Source: a virus
DNA length: 20,521 nucleotides
Direction: 5' to 3' (one strand)
Virus record (IMG/VR): IMGVR_UViG_3300033149_006503
Location: 1-20,521 of that record
Part shown: piece by piece, positions 7,334 to 14,348 of the stretch
Position numbering within the stretch: position 1 is the first letter of the stretch
Layout of the letters: the number at the start of each line of letters is the position of its first letter
Made by a program: the position numbers and the translations under genes
The notes under the pieces: generated by a model
Told to the model about the DNA's origin: nothing
What the model saw: the letters and a program-made list of their open reading frames with translations, nothing else
Database searches by the model: none

Positions 7334-7675
7334 ATGAGCGGCGAATCAGCGGATTTCGTCCATCACGGTGACAGCATCGACTACACGCCCGACTCGGACG
7401 TCACCGCCGGGGACGTGATCGTCCAGGATCAGCTCTTCTGCGTCGCGCGCAACGACATCGACGCAAATGACAAGGGTGCCATCTGGCCGACCGGTATCTA
7501 CAAGCTGCCCAAGTCGACCGATTCCGGCTCCGCGCTGACTGTCGGAAACAAGGTCTACTGGGATGCCAGCAATGGCGTCGTTACGACGACCGTGGGCTCG
7601 AACGTCTATATCGGCAAGGTCGTGAAGGCGGCGGCTGACAGCGACAGCGACGTCTCGGTGCGGCTCGATCAGTAA
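7334..7675 (+). CDS. Capsid decoration protein (DUF2190 family)
   Basis: This 113-residue, beta-rich protein has the DUF2190 layout: an early HHGDSIDYTPDSDVTAGDVIV segment, VGNKVYWDASNGVVTT in the middle, and YIGKVVKAAADSDSDVSVRLDQ at the end. These proteins sit directly after the major capsid gene and bind the outside of the mature shell as decoration or head-fibre bases. The start has a very strong ribosome binding site (GGGGAGGAG, about 7321-7329), as expected for a high-copy virion protein. The 63 bases before it hold nothing else recognisable. Confidence 0.87.
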   Translation: MSGESADFVHHGDSIDYTPDSDVTAGDVIVQDQLFCVARNDIDANDKGAIWPTGIYKLPKSTDSGSALTVGNKVYWDASNGVVTTTVGSNVYIGKVVKAAADSDSDVSVRLDQ

Positions 7676-7710
7676 CGCCGGTGAAATCCGGGGCCGAAGG
7701 AGGACTTCGC

Positions 7711-8100
7711 GTGCCCGATCTGCACAAAATCGGGTCCGATTGGCTCCAAGACCGCCAGAAAACCTGGGCGAGCCGGCGCGTGGTCTATTCGCGCGGCGCG
7801 CATCAGGTAGAGCTTTCAGCCACGATCGGTCGGACGGACTTCGAGATCGACAGCGGCGATGGCTTCCCGATTCGAACGAGCACGCGTGATTTCCTGATCC
7901 ACGCGGCAGACCTGGTCCTCGACGGGGTGACTGTCAAGCCGGAACGCCATGATCGCATCCAAGAAACTGACGTTGACGGCAGCACGATCCTTTACGAGGT
8001 GATGACTCCCGCTGAGAACGAGCCCGTCTGGTCCTACAGCGATGCGTATCGACGCCGGCTGCGGGTTCATACGAAAAAATTGGAGGAGAAGGCCGAATGA
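7711..8100 (+). CDS. Head-tail joining protein (FII / gp16-like stopper)
   Basis: This protein of about 129 residues has the pattern of the head-completion stopper group, which seals the portal channel and docks the tail. It has a beta-rich core (DFEIDSGDGFPIRTSTRDFL, then an AADLVLDGVTVKPERHDRI loop), followed by ILYEV and the terminal PVWSYSDAYRRRLRVHTK. That last segment is characteristic. I chose GTG 7711 because AAGGAGG (7697-7703) lies seven bases upstream. An upstream GTG at 7681 would add ten residues but has no comparable site. The stop overlaps the next gene by ATGA. Confidence 0.75.
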   Translation: MPDLHKIGSDWLQDRQKTWASRRVVYSRGAHQVELSATIGRTDFEIDSGDGFPIRTSTRDFLIHAADLVLDGVTVKPERHDRIQETDVDGSTILYEVMTPAENEPVWSYSDAYRRRLRVHTKKLEEKAE

Positions 8101-8321
8101 CGCCTGCCAACGCGAATTGTGGATGGCGGCACCTCAAGCTCGTTGGGCTGATCACCATGATCGTCCTCGTCGTTGTAGGCGCTTCATTCAAATGGACGGA
8201 TGCGAGGCTCAACGGATATGACGCGCGGCTGCGCGAAGTCGAACGGGCAAACGCACGCATCGAGGAACGGCTCGAGGCGATCCAAGAAACCTGCCGTCGG
8301 ATCGAAGGCAAGCTGCCGTAG
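8097..8321 (+). CDS. Small single-span membrane protein with coiled coil
   Basis: This 74-residue protein has one hydrophobic segment (about residues 13-30, LKLVGLITMIVLVVVGAS). A charged heptad-like helix follows (about 36-72, NGYDARLREVERANARIEER and onward), so it looks like a membrane anchor with a coiled coil outside or inside the cell. This layout resembles XhlA-type holin accessory proteins and Rz-like proteins in general shape only; no family motif is seen. It is translationally coupled to the head-tail joining gene (ATGA overlap). Its place inside the connector gene run is odd for a lysis protein. Function unknown. Confidence 0.65.
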   Translation: MTPANANCGWRHLKLVGLITMIVLVVVGASFKWTDARLNGYDARLREVERANARIEERLEAIQETCRRIEGKLP

Positions 8322-8338
8322 AAGGACGAGATGATTCG

Positions 8339-8779
8339 ATGTCTATCGCTGCCGATATTGCCGACGCAGTGGTCGCCGTTCTCAACGGGGCTGACCTGTC
8401 GATGCCGTTCGAGGCTGAACGGAAATTCCAGGTCGAAGACGTTACGCTCGAAGATCTCAAGGTTCTGCGCGTCGAGGCCTATCCAGGCCCCTTCATCAGT
8501 GCGCTCAAGACGCGCGGCGGCGGTACGCACGATGAGTATCCGATCGTGATCGGCATCCAGAAGAAACTCGATAACGTGACGGGGAACGCCGAAATCGACG
8601 CGTGCCTCGATCTCGTTGAGGAAATTCACGATCTCTTCCGAGGGCAGGGCGCGCTCGAGGGGTACAGCAGCGCAAGATGGACCCGGACGGAGTTCACCGT
8701 GCCCTACTCGCCGGAAGATCTCAGGGAGAAGCACGCGTTCAGCTCGGTGCTGACGCTGACCTTCGAGGTTTTCCGCTGA
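8339..8779 (+). CDS. Probable tail terminator / minor tail connector protein
   Basis: This 146-residue soluble alpha/beta protein begins with a helix (MSIAADIADAVVAVLNGADL). Mixed strands follow, then an acidic helix (LDLVEEIHDLFRG), and it ends with the strand segment SSVLTLTFEVFR. This layout and its place between the stopper and the tail tube suit a gpU/gp9-like tail terminator, which caps the tube and binds the head connector. The ribosome binding site GAAGGACGAG at 8321-8330 supports ATG 8339 over the out-of-frame ATG at 8331. Assignment is by position, size and predicted secondary structure; no signature motif was recognised. Confidence 0.55.
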   Translation: MSIAADIADAVVAVLNGADLSMPFEAERKFQVEDVTLEDLKVLRVEAYPGPFISALKTRGGGTHDEYPIVIGIQKKLDNVTGNAEIDACLDLVEEIHDLFRGQGALEGYSSARWTRTEFTVPYSPEDLREKHAFSSVLTLTFEVFR

Positions 8780-8793
8780 GGAGCGCGCAAGCG

Positions 8794-9042
8794 ATGGCGC
8801 TTAAACGGTTTCTCGAAGGCGATCTCAAACACGAGCTGGTCGCCGGGATGCGCGAGATGCGCAATCAGGTTGAAGAGCTCAAACAGGCGCTCGTTGCCGA
8901 GCAGCGCCGGGTCGAAGCCATCTTGGGCGTGCCCCGGATTCTCGCAGAGCTGACTGCCGAGGACTGCGATGAGATTACCGCCTACCGCGTGACGCTCGAG
9001 AGCCTGATTCGCACGATTGCCCACGGCAAATGGCCGATCTGA
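8794..9042 (+). CDS. Small coiled-coil protein of unknown function
   Basis: This 82-residue protein is mostly helical, with a clear heptad-rich central region (about residues 10-45, GMREMRNQVEELKQALVAEQ onward), then LTAEDCDEITAYRVTLESLI. I chose ATG 8794 because GAGGAG at 8778-8783 precedes it and the previous gene stops at 8779. An upstream in-frame start at 8677 would run through the preceding gene. I do not recognise a family. Its place suggests a small scaffold, chaperone or connector helper. Confidence 0.65.
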   Translation: MALKRFLEGDLKHELVAGMREMRNQVEELKQALVAEQRRVEAILGVPRILAELTAEDCDEITAYRVTLESLIRTIAHGKWPI

Positions 9043-9075
9043 CGGCGGCGATGATCAGAACGGGAGAGTTGAAAG

Positions 9076-9432
9076 ATGGCGATCAAACAACAGTGGATTC
9101 AGGGACCGACGATCGGCGTGGACGACCAGACCGGTGCTCTGCTGATCCTACCGGCCGGATTGAGTAAGGCCGACCGGGTGGAAAAGAAGGTCGCGCTTCC
9201 GGACTCGGGAGCGCTGGAAATCGACCTGGGGAAGGTCTGCCATACGCTGGTCTTGAGCGTCCCCTCGGGGGCGAGCTGCACCTATTCGCTCAAGGGCGCA
9301 GCGACGGCGAACAGTCCCGACCTCGACGGGTCAATGCTGATGCGTGAGCACTCGCCTGAGGGGGTCGACAAGCTCTACGTCTTCACCGAAAGCGACATGT
9401 CTAGTCACAAAATCAGCATCCGCGGGTGGTAG
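9076..9432 (+). CDS. Unknown beta-rich probable structural protein
   Basis: This 118-residue protein has alternating short hydrophobic strands and Gly/Asp turns (PTIGVDDQTGALLILPAGL, LEIDLGKVCHTLVLSVPSGA, KLYVFTESDMSSHKISIRGW). It looks like a small beta-sandwich or barrel of the sort found in virion decoration, tail or fibre-base proteins. It has no signal peptide or membrane span. A purine-rich site (GGGAGAG) precedes ATG 9076. Family not recognised. Confidence 0.65.
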   Translation: MAIKQQWIQGPTIGVDDQTGALLILPAGLSKADRVEKKVALPDSGALEIDLGKVCHTLVLSVPSGASCTYSLKGAATANSPDLDGSMLMREHSPEGVDKLYVFTESDMSSHKISIRGW

Positions 9433-9454
9433 GTGTTCTGAGGGAGATGGAGGC

Positions 9455-9610
9455 ATGAGGCTTGAGAGGGAACAGGTCAAGGAAGCAATCGCGCGGGGCA
9501 GAGAGGTCATAGCCGCCTATCGCCGGCACCTCCAAGACGAACTCAAGAGACTTCCCGAACGGGAGGCCGCCTTGGACCGCTGGGAAGCGGCCAACGAGCG
9601 GAGGGCTTAA
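9455..9610 (+). CDS. Very small helical protein
   Basis: This 51-residue, highly charged single-helix protein (MRLEREQVKEAIARGREVIA, then RRHLQDELKRLPEREAALDR) is probably a coiled coil. ATG 9455 is supported by AGGGAG at 9441-9446 with good spacing, and by the previous stop at 9430-9432. The longer frame that starts at 9344 lies inside the previous gene and is less likely. The next gene starts three bases after its stop. Function unknown; coding status is likely rather than certain because of size. Confidence 0.5.
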   Translation: MRLEREQVKEAIARGREVIAAYRRHLQDELKRLPEREAALDRWEAANERRA

Positions 9611-9613
9611 GCG

Positions 9614-10063
9614 ATGCCGGACGCCAGACCTGGAATCACCATCAGCTTCGACGCGGAGACGCAGCCGCACTGCACTATCGTGAAGGGCGCCTCCATCCGC
9701 TTGTGGGACGACGGTGAGGGGAGCGGTCCGGGGGGGGACAACACTATCAGCCTGACGGACTACCACGAGGTGACCGGCTCCCTGACGCTCATCCAGCTCT
9801 GTCACGCTATCGAGAACGACTGCCCCGCCTTCAGCGCCGAGGTGCACGGCGACGCGGCAAACTACTGCCTGGCGGTGTGGCTTGAGAGCGTGACGGACGT
9901 GCAGTGGTCGCCCGGCGGCAGCCACGACTTCGAGATGACGACGGAGTTCGTCGCAAAGAACCCGACGCTGCCCAGCGCGGCCGATGTTAAGAACGGCACC
10001 GATTACGGTGATGGCGGCGACGAGTTGACTGGGACGCTGGTGCTGCCGCGGCGCTCCTGTTGA
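9614..10063 (+). CDS. Unknown beta-rich protein with C-terminal ADVxxGxxYG...TGTL motif
   Basis: This 149-residue protein is rich in beta-strand and turn residues (ITISFDAETQPHCTIVKGAS, VTGSLTLIQLCHAIENDCPA, CLAVWLESVTDVQWSPGGSH). It ends with PSAADVKNGTDYGDGGDEL and TGTLVLP. From memory, the ADV-G-YG-TGTL module occurs in phage tail-fibre and other extracellular repeat proteins, usually in a surface or virion context. A role as a minor virion or connector-associated protein is inferred. Only six bases after the stop of the preceding small gene separate it from the upstream run, so it belongs to the same transcript. Confidence 0.62.
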   Translation: MPDARPGITISFDAETQPHCTIVKGASIRLWDDGEGSGPGGDNTISLTDYHEVTGSLTLIQLCHAIENDCPAFSAEVHGDAANYCLAVWLESVTDVQWSPGGSHDFEMTTEFVAKNPTLPSAADVKNGTDYGDGGDELTGTLVLPRRSC

Positions 10064-10125
10064 CGCCCAAACCGCACCGCGCCCAATGACGTGCCGTCGC
10101 GTATTCGCCGGGGCCACGGGGGAAA

Positions 10126-10716
10126 ATGAAACGTTTCAGTTTCAACTCGCCGACTTTGCGCACGTTGATCTGGTTCAACGACGACCGGATTGAGCGGCTG
10201 ATGGAGCGCGCTGACCGGCGGAACCTCTCGAAGGCGGGCGCCTACGTGCGGTCCGACGCGCGCAAGTCGATTCGCAAGGGAAAGAAACCCTCGGCGCCCG
10301 GGCGCCCGCCGCACAGCCACGTCGGCACGCTCAAACGCCTTGTCTTTTTCGCCTTTGATCCCGTCCGCCGTAGCGTTGTCATTGGCCCGTTCGCGACTCC
10401 GCCAAGAGCCTCGGGACCTCGCCGCCGACGGACCTATTACGTCGATCGGAAAACTGGAGCCGAGACGCTCGAAAAGGGCGGACGGATCATCCGTTTCGTC
10501 CCGCGTCATCAGCGCAAACGCAAGCCTCGAGCCGGACGACGATATACGACTGCTCAAGTCAGACGCATCCGCGAGGAATACGCGCGGCGGAGCGGATATG
10601 AGGAGTTGGTGCAAAGAACCATCAAGATCGAGCCCCGGCCCTTCATGCGGCCGGCACTTGCCAAGAATATGCCGAAATTCCCGAAACTGTGGGCCGACTC
10701 GATGCGGGTCGGCTGA
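10126..10716 (+). CDS. Neck / tail completion protein (HK97 gp10-like)
   Basis: This 196-residue basic protein has the neck-protein pattern. It begins with an N-terminal region leading to LSKAGAYVRSDARKSIRKGK, followed by PSAPGRPPHSHVGTLKRLVF and SVVIGPFATP. The KAGAYVR...AR.SIRK...SAPG.PPHSH.G.LK...GP series marks the HK97 gp10 / tail-completion group, which joins the connector to the tail. The C-terminus (IKIEPRPFMRPALAKNMPKF) carries the family's RPFMRPA segment. It is longer than a typical gp10 because of an Arg-rich insert around residues 95-150. The site upstream of ATG 10126 is a G-run at about 10117-10122. Confidence 0.8.
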   Translation: MKRFSFNSPTLRTLIWFNDDRIERLMERADRRNLSKAGAYVRSDARKSIRKGKKPSAPGRPPHSHVGTLKRLVFFAFDPVRRSVVIGPFATPPRASGPRRRRTYYVDRKTGAETLEKGGRIIRFVPRHQRKRKPRAGRRYTTAQVRRIREEYARRSGYEELVQRTIKIEPRPFMRPALAKNMPKFPKLWADSMRVG

Positions 10717-10734
10717 AAAGAGGAGGACCAGAGT

Positions 10735-11181
10735 ATGGCCACTGAACGAAAACCGGGCCGCGAGGCAAAGCTCTACCGCAATACCACAACGTGGGATTCG
10801 CCGACGTGGAGCGAGATCACCTGCGTCAAGGACGTAACCTTCAATGCCCCCGACGGTGAGATCGCCGCGCCCAGCCGAGCCAGCGTCTTTCAGCTGACGC
10901 TCCTCAGTCTGACCGACGCCTCGATCAATTTGGAACTGGTGCATGCGCCCTCGGATGACAACTTCAGCGCGCTCCGCAGCGCGAAGACGGGACGAACGTC
11001 CGTTGAGCTCGCGATCATGGACGGGGATATCGAGACCGTCGGCAGCCACGGCCTGCGTGCCAATTTCGTCGTCACCGAGTTCGCACGGAACGAACCCGTC
11101 GAAGATGAGCTGACTTATACCGTTACCCTCAAGCCGACGCCTTCGGACAACGCCCCCGAGTGGTACACCGTGTCGAGCTGA
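10735..11181 (+). CDS. Major tail tube protein
   Basis: This 148-residue tail tube subunit stacks as hexameric rings around the tape measure. The N-terminal GREAKLYRNTTTWDSPTWSE, the middle VELAIMDGDIETVGSHGLRA and the end FARNEPVEDELTYTVTLKPT match, from memory, a phage tail-tube group common in environmental phages and prophages. It has a strong ribosome binding site (AAGAGGAGG, 10718-10726), as expected for an abundant virion protein. It follows the neck gene and comes before the enzyme cassette, whose first gene starts two bases beyond its stop. The tail chaperone gene that would normally come next is displaced by about 4.5 kb. Confidence 0.82.
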   Translation: MATERKPGREAKLYRNTTTWDSPTWSEITCVKDVTFNAPDGEIAAPSRASVFQLTLLSLTDASINLELVHAPSDDNFSALRSAKTGRTSVELAIMDGDIETVGSHGLRANFVVTEFARNEPVEDELTYTVTLKPTPSDNAPEWYTVSS

Positions 11182-11183
11182 GT

Positions 11184-11867
11184 ATGATGGTCGACAGCAA
11201 AATCGCCCTCGAATTCGTCGGCACCGAGTGTCTCCGGCCCGAGGTCTGCGAGCGCTCGTGGGAATCGTTTCACTCGCGGCTCAAGGGTGTGGATTGGCCG
11301 GAGACAACGCTCTTTCTCAACATCGACCCGGTGCCTCCGAATCGCAGGGCTGAGGCGGGCAGGTTGATAAAGGCTGCGCGACGTTTCTTCGGCCGAGTCG
11401 AGGTAAATCAACCCGACCAGCCGAACTTCGCGCGGGCGGTGAAGTGGGGCTGGGCACAGCCGCAGCGGGCCGCTTTCTTCTATCTCCAGGCGGATTGGAT
11501 CCTGCAAATCGACGTTGACGTTCCATCTCTCATGCCCTTTCTCGAAAACTGGGATGCCGTCAATCTGAGGGCATATCGCAGCGACTGGGGCCCAAAGCAT
11601 TTATGTCTCTCGCCCGTGCTGATCAGGACCGATGTTGCGCGCCAACTCGCAGGCCGCCTCACCGACGAGGCGGGCCCCGAAGCACAGCTCAGGGCCCCAT
11701 ATGTGCGCGAGGGAGGCCGCTCCCTGGGCCTTGATATTTGGTCGCTGCATTGGCCAACCGACCGCGACAGGTGCATCATCGAGGATATCGGCAGGCCCTG
11801 GATGACCGCACATGGTCTGAAGAAGAAGGGCGGCAAGTCCTTCGTGACCTGGGAGTTTTCGGGATGA
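11184..11867 (+). CDS. Glycosyltransferase-like protein (GT-A-like fold)
   Basis: This 227-residue protein looks like a compact GT-A-type transferase: an N-terminal nucleotide-binding-like region (TTLFLNIDPVP), then FFYLQADWILQIDVDV at about residues 98-112. Similar phage and bacterial proteins carry LEDDW there. Here the motif reads QADW, so only one of the usual two acidic residues before the Trp remains, and metal-dependent activity is uncertain. No signal peptide or membrane span. ATG 11184 (or 11187) is two bases after the tail tube stop, so translation is coupled. The end overlaps the next gene by ATGA. Likely function: sugar transfer in the modification cassette; donor and acceptor unknown. 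Confidence 0.62.
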   Translation: MMVDSKIALEFVGTECLRPEVCERSWESFHSRLKGVDWPETTLFLNIDPVPPNRRAEAGRLIKAARRFFGRVEVNQPDQPNFARAVKWGWAQPQRAAFFYLQADWILQIDVDVPSLMPFLENWDAVNLRAYRSDWGPKHLCLSPVLIRTDVARQLAGRLTDEAGPEAQLRAPYVREGGRSLGLDIWSLHWPTDRDRCIIEDIGRPWMTAHGLKKKGGKSFVTWEFSG

Positions 11868-12865
11868 TTCGATGCATACAATTCGGGGTGAGGGCATTCC
11901 GAAATTATGCGAGCGACACGGCCTACCTCATTCAGCGGGGGCTCGAGCTCCAGGGCTTCACGGTCTTCGGTCGAGGCTTTCCGGGGCGGCGCGACTGCAC
12001 CGACATGCGCGTGGTCTGCGAACGCGAGAAACCGGACGTCGTCTTCTGCGAGGAGTGGAACACCTGGAACCCCGACATGCCGCAGCCGCCGGCCAAGGAC
12101 GTCGGATTCACGAACTATGATTGGCTCGGCCGGCAGCCGCACATCTTCCGTGCCACGAAACACGCCGATCCGTGGGGCCATCCGGAAAAGCACGCCGAGT
12201 GGCATCGGCGGTTCAACCCGGACGTCATCCTGGTCCGATACGAGGTGCCGCGTGTGCTCCAGATTGCGCCCTACCTCGACGAAAAGCGCCTGCTGCGAAT
12301 CCATCACAGCGTGACGCGCGAATACTGCCCGGAGATCACGTCGGCGAGCCGCGACCGCGTGTGTCTCCTGTCGGGCGCTGTGAACCCGCGCATCTACCCG
12401 ATGCGTGCCCGTCTCTGGCGGGAGGTGCGGGAACTGCCCCGCTGGGAGGATGTCTTCAGCATCCGACCCCATCACCGGTGGTCGCGCACCGGAGGTTCGG
12501 CAGTGCCCGCTTACATGCGCGACCTGGCCCGGCACAAGGTGATGTTCGTCGGGACCTCGCGCTGGCACGTCGCTTTCAAGAAGCACTACGAGGGGACTGC
12601 TGCGGGCTGCATCGTGGTGACGAACCTTCCCACGTCCGATCGGGTGCCGATCATCGATGAGAACCTGGTCCGGGTGCCGGATACGATTTCGGCCGCCGAA
12701 CTCCGCGACCTCTGCCTCGGGCTCGCCGATGCCTGGGACGAGGAGCGCCAGCGCGAGCTGGCCCGGCGCACCATCGGGCGTTACGACTATCGGCAGGAGG
12801 CCTGGCGCATCCGCCGCGGCCTCCTGAAACGTGCGGGACTCAGCGAGGGGAGTGCGGTTCCATGA
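11864..12865 (+). CDS. GT-B-like glycosyltransferase (CgeB/YkvP-like)
   Basis: This 333-residue soluble protein has a two-domain outline. The N-terminal half shows FGVRAFRNYASDTAYLIQRG and DVVFCEEWNTWNPD. The C-terminal half has the donor-site region at about residues 225-256, KVMFVGTSRWHVAFKKHYEG followed by TAAGCIVVTNLP, then IIDENLVRV. The E-G-x-A-x-G-C-ivvT series recalls family-1-like and CgeB-type glycosyltransferases, in which a conserved Glu and the small-residue run bind the nucleotide sugar. ATG 11864 was chosen because it overlaps the previous stop by ATGA; an upstream in-frame start at 11738 would run through that gene. It overlaps the radical SAM gene by ATGA. Confidence 0.68.
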   Translation: MIRCIQFGVRAFRNYASDTAYLIQRGLELQGFTVFGRGFPGRRDCTDMRVVCEREKPDVVFCEEWNTWNPDMPQPPAKDVGFTNYDWLGRQPHIFRATKHADPWGHPEKHAEWHRRFNPDVILVRYEVPRVLQIAPYLDEKRLLRIHHSVTREYCPEITSASRDRVCLLSGAVNPRIYPMRARLWREVRELPRWEDVFSIRPHHRWSRTGGSAVPAYMRDLARHKVMFVGTSRWHVAFKKHYEGTAAGCIVVTNLPTSDRVPIIDENLVRVPDTISAAELRDLCLGLADAWDEERQRELARRTIGRYDYRQEAWRIRRGLLKRAGLSEGSAVP

Positions 12866-13719
12866 AAGCCGTGACGCAGCAGTGGGTCATCCAGATCGAC
12901 GTGACGAATGCATGCCGACTGCGGTGCTCCAACTGCACCCGCCTCTGCGCACACGCGCGGAAGCCGTTCTTCATGCCCCCGGTCCAGTTCCGCAAGGCGG
13001 TCGAATCGGTCCGGACCTTTCCGAGCGACAGCGCGCCTGACCTCGAAGGGCGGCGCAAGGTCATCGGGATGATCGGCGGCGAGCCGACGCTGCACCCCCA
13101 GTTTCCCGAACTCTGCCGCATCATGGCCGAGGTCCTGCCCGACCGCCGGACGCGCGGGCTCTGGTCGTCGCTGGGCCCACGGTATGAGGAACATCGGGAG
13201 CTGATCGAGACGACTTTCGGGTATCAGAACAAGCACCCACACCTCCGGCCCGCCCGGCATCAGCCCGTGCTTGTCGCTTCGGTCGAGGCCGTCCCTGACG
13301 AGCGGCGTCGGCTGGATTACGTCTGGAAGTGCTGGCTTCAGAGGTCGTGGGGCGCGTCAATCACGCCGAAAGGCGTCTTCTTCTGTGAGGTTGCGGGGGC
13401 GCTCGATATGATCTTCGAGGGTCCCGGCGGGCTGCCCGTCGAGCCGATGTGGTGGAATCGCAGCCTCCTCGACTTCCATGACCAGGCGAAGAGGTGGTGT
13501 CGCCAGTGCGGCATCTGCATACCGATGCCGGGCAGATTCGACTGCGACGAAATCGATGACGTGAGCCGGGGCAACTTCGAGGCCCTGCGGGCGCTTGAGA
13601 GTCCAGGACTGAAACGATGCAAAATCTTCGACTGCACCGGTTTCGACCCGGCGGTTCACGAGGCCGCCTGGTCGCCGCGTCGATACCGACATCTCGATGA
13701 AGGCGAGGTTATGAAGTGA
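12862..13719 (+). CDS. Radical SAM protein with SPASM-like auxiliary cysteines
   Basis: This 285-residue enzyme has the radical SAM iron-sulfur motif C18-x3-C22-x2-C25 in IDVTNACRLRCSNCTRLCAH, and the SAM-binding GGEP motif at 72-75 (MIGGEPTLHPQF). Its C-terminal half has C157-x13-G-x3-C175 and CRQCGIC (C213, C216, C219) plus C228, C253 and C258. This resembles the SPASM/twitch layout that holds one or two auxiliary clusters in peptide- and sugar-modifying radical SAM enzymes. Its reaction cannot be read from sequence: peptide side-chain chemistry and sugar epimerisation or dehydration are both possible. It overlaps both neighbours by four bases (ATGA, GTGA) and sits between glycosyltransferase and methyltransferase genes. 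Confidence 0.88.
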   Translation: MKAVTQQWVIQIDVTNACRLRCSNCTRLCAHARKPFFMPPVQFRKAVESVRTFPSDSAPDLEGRRKVIGMIGGEPTLHPQFPELCRIMAEVLPDRRTRGLWSSLGPRYEEHRELIETTFGYQNKHPHLRPARHQPVLVASVEAVPDERRRLDYVWKCWLQRSWGASITPKGVFFCEVAGALDMIFEGPGGLPVEPMWWNRSLLDFHDQAKRWCRQCGICIPMPGRFDCDEIDDVSRGNFEALRALESPGLKRCKIFDCTGFDPAVHEAAWSPRRYRHLDEGEVMK

Positions 13720-14348
13720 GGCGGTTGGATTTCGAGACGTTCGTGAAGGATATCAGCGTGGATGCCGTCCGCGGCCGACGCGGTATCGCCAGCCCCACGT
13801 GGAACGATCTTCGGGTGCTGCTGAGGCTCCTGGGGATGTGGAAGCCGAAACGGTGTCTCGAAATCGGAGTCGCTCAGGGTCATACGGCCTCGCTGCTGCT
13901 GGACCATGGGCCCTTCATCGAAGGCTACGTCGGCGTGGACCGGAGAGAGGCCAACGCACCATCCGATGCGGGGAGGCTCATCAAGGACGACGCGCGGGTG
14001 ATGCTGGTAGTCCGGGGCAAGGGCACGCGAACCATCCCGTCTGACGAAATTCCAGACGCACCATTTGATTGGATTTTCATCGACAGCGATCATTCTTACA
14101 ACGGCGTGAAGTTCGACACGGCCTACGTTCAACCGCTCCTGGCGAAGGGCGGAGTGCTCATCTGGCACGATTTCGGCGTGCCGAGTCAGTTCCGCCCCGG
14201 CGGCGCTCGCTTTGGCGTCTACCGGGCGCTGAGCGAGATAAGTGTCGGCCCACCGATCTTTTGCTTCGCCGATGCGCTGCACACGAGCAGCATCGCTTTC
14301 CGGTCGGAGGCGTACGAACGGCATGGAGTGCTTGATTACGTCCGTTAA
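13716..14348 (+). CDS. Class I SAM-dependent methyltransferase (Methyltransf_24-like)
   Basis: This 210-residue protein has a Rossmann methyltransferase core. Motif I is CLEIGVAQGHTASLLL at about residues 47-62. The acidic strand segment FDWIFIDSDHSYNGV at about 117-131 is typical of the Methyltransf_24 / cephalosporin-hydroxylase-like group, and GGVLIWHDFG follows at about 145-154. Such enzymes often methylate sugars or small metabolites in glycan clusters, so O-methylation of the cassette's product is a reasonable inference. GTG 13716 overlaps the radical SAM stop by GTGA. The 3' end overlaps the next gene by 26 bases. Confidence 0.85.
   Translation: MRRLDFETFVKDISVDAVRGRRGIASPTWNDLRVLLRLLGMWKPKRCLEIGVAQGHTASLLLDHGPFIEGYVGVDRREANAPSDAGRLIKDDARVMLVVRGKGTRTIPSDEIPDAPFDWIFIDSDHSYNGVKFDTAYVQPLLAKGGVLIWHDFGVPSQFRPGGARFGVYRALSEISVGPPIFCFADALHTSSIAFRSEAYERHGVLDYVR

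Noticed and set aside
11480-12586. 368-codon antisense open frame over the first two cassette genes
   Set aside because: The sense strand has recognisable glycosyltransferase-like motifs and coupled starts. The antisense product is Arg/Pro/Val-rich with no motif and no ribosome binding site.
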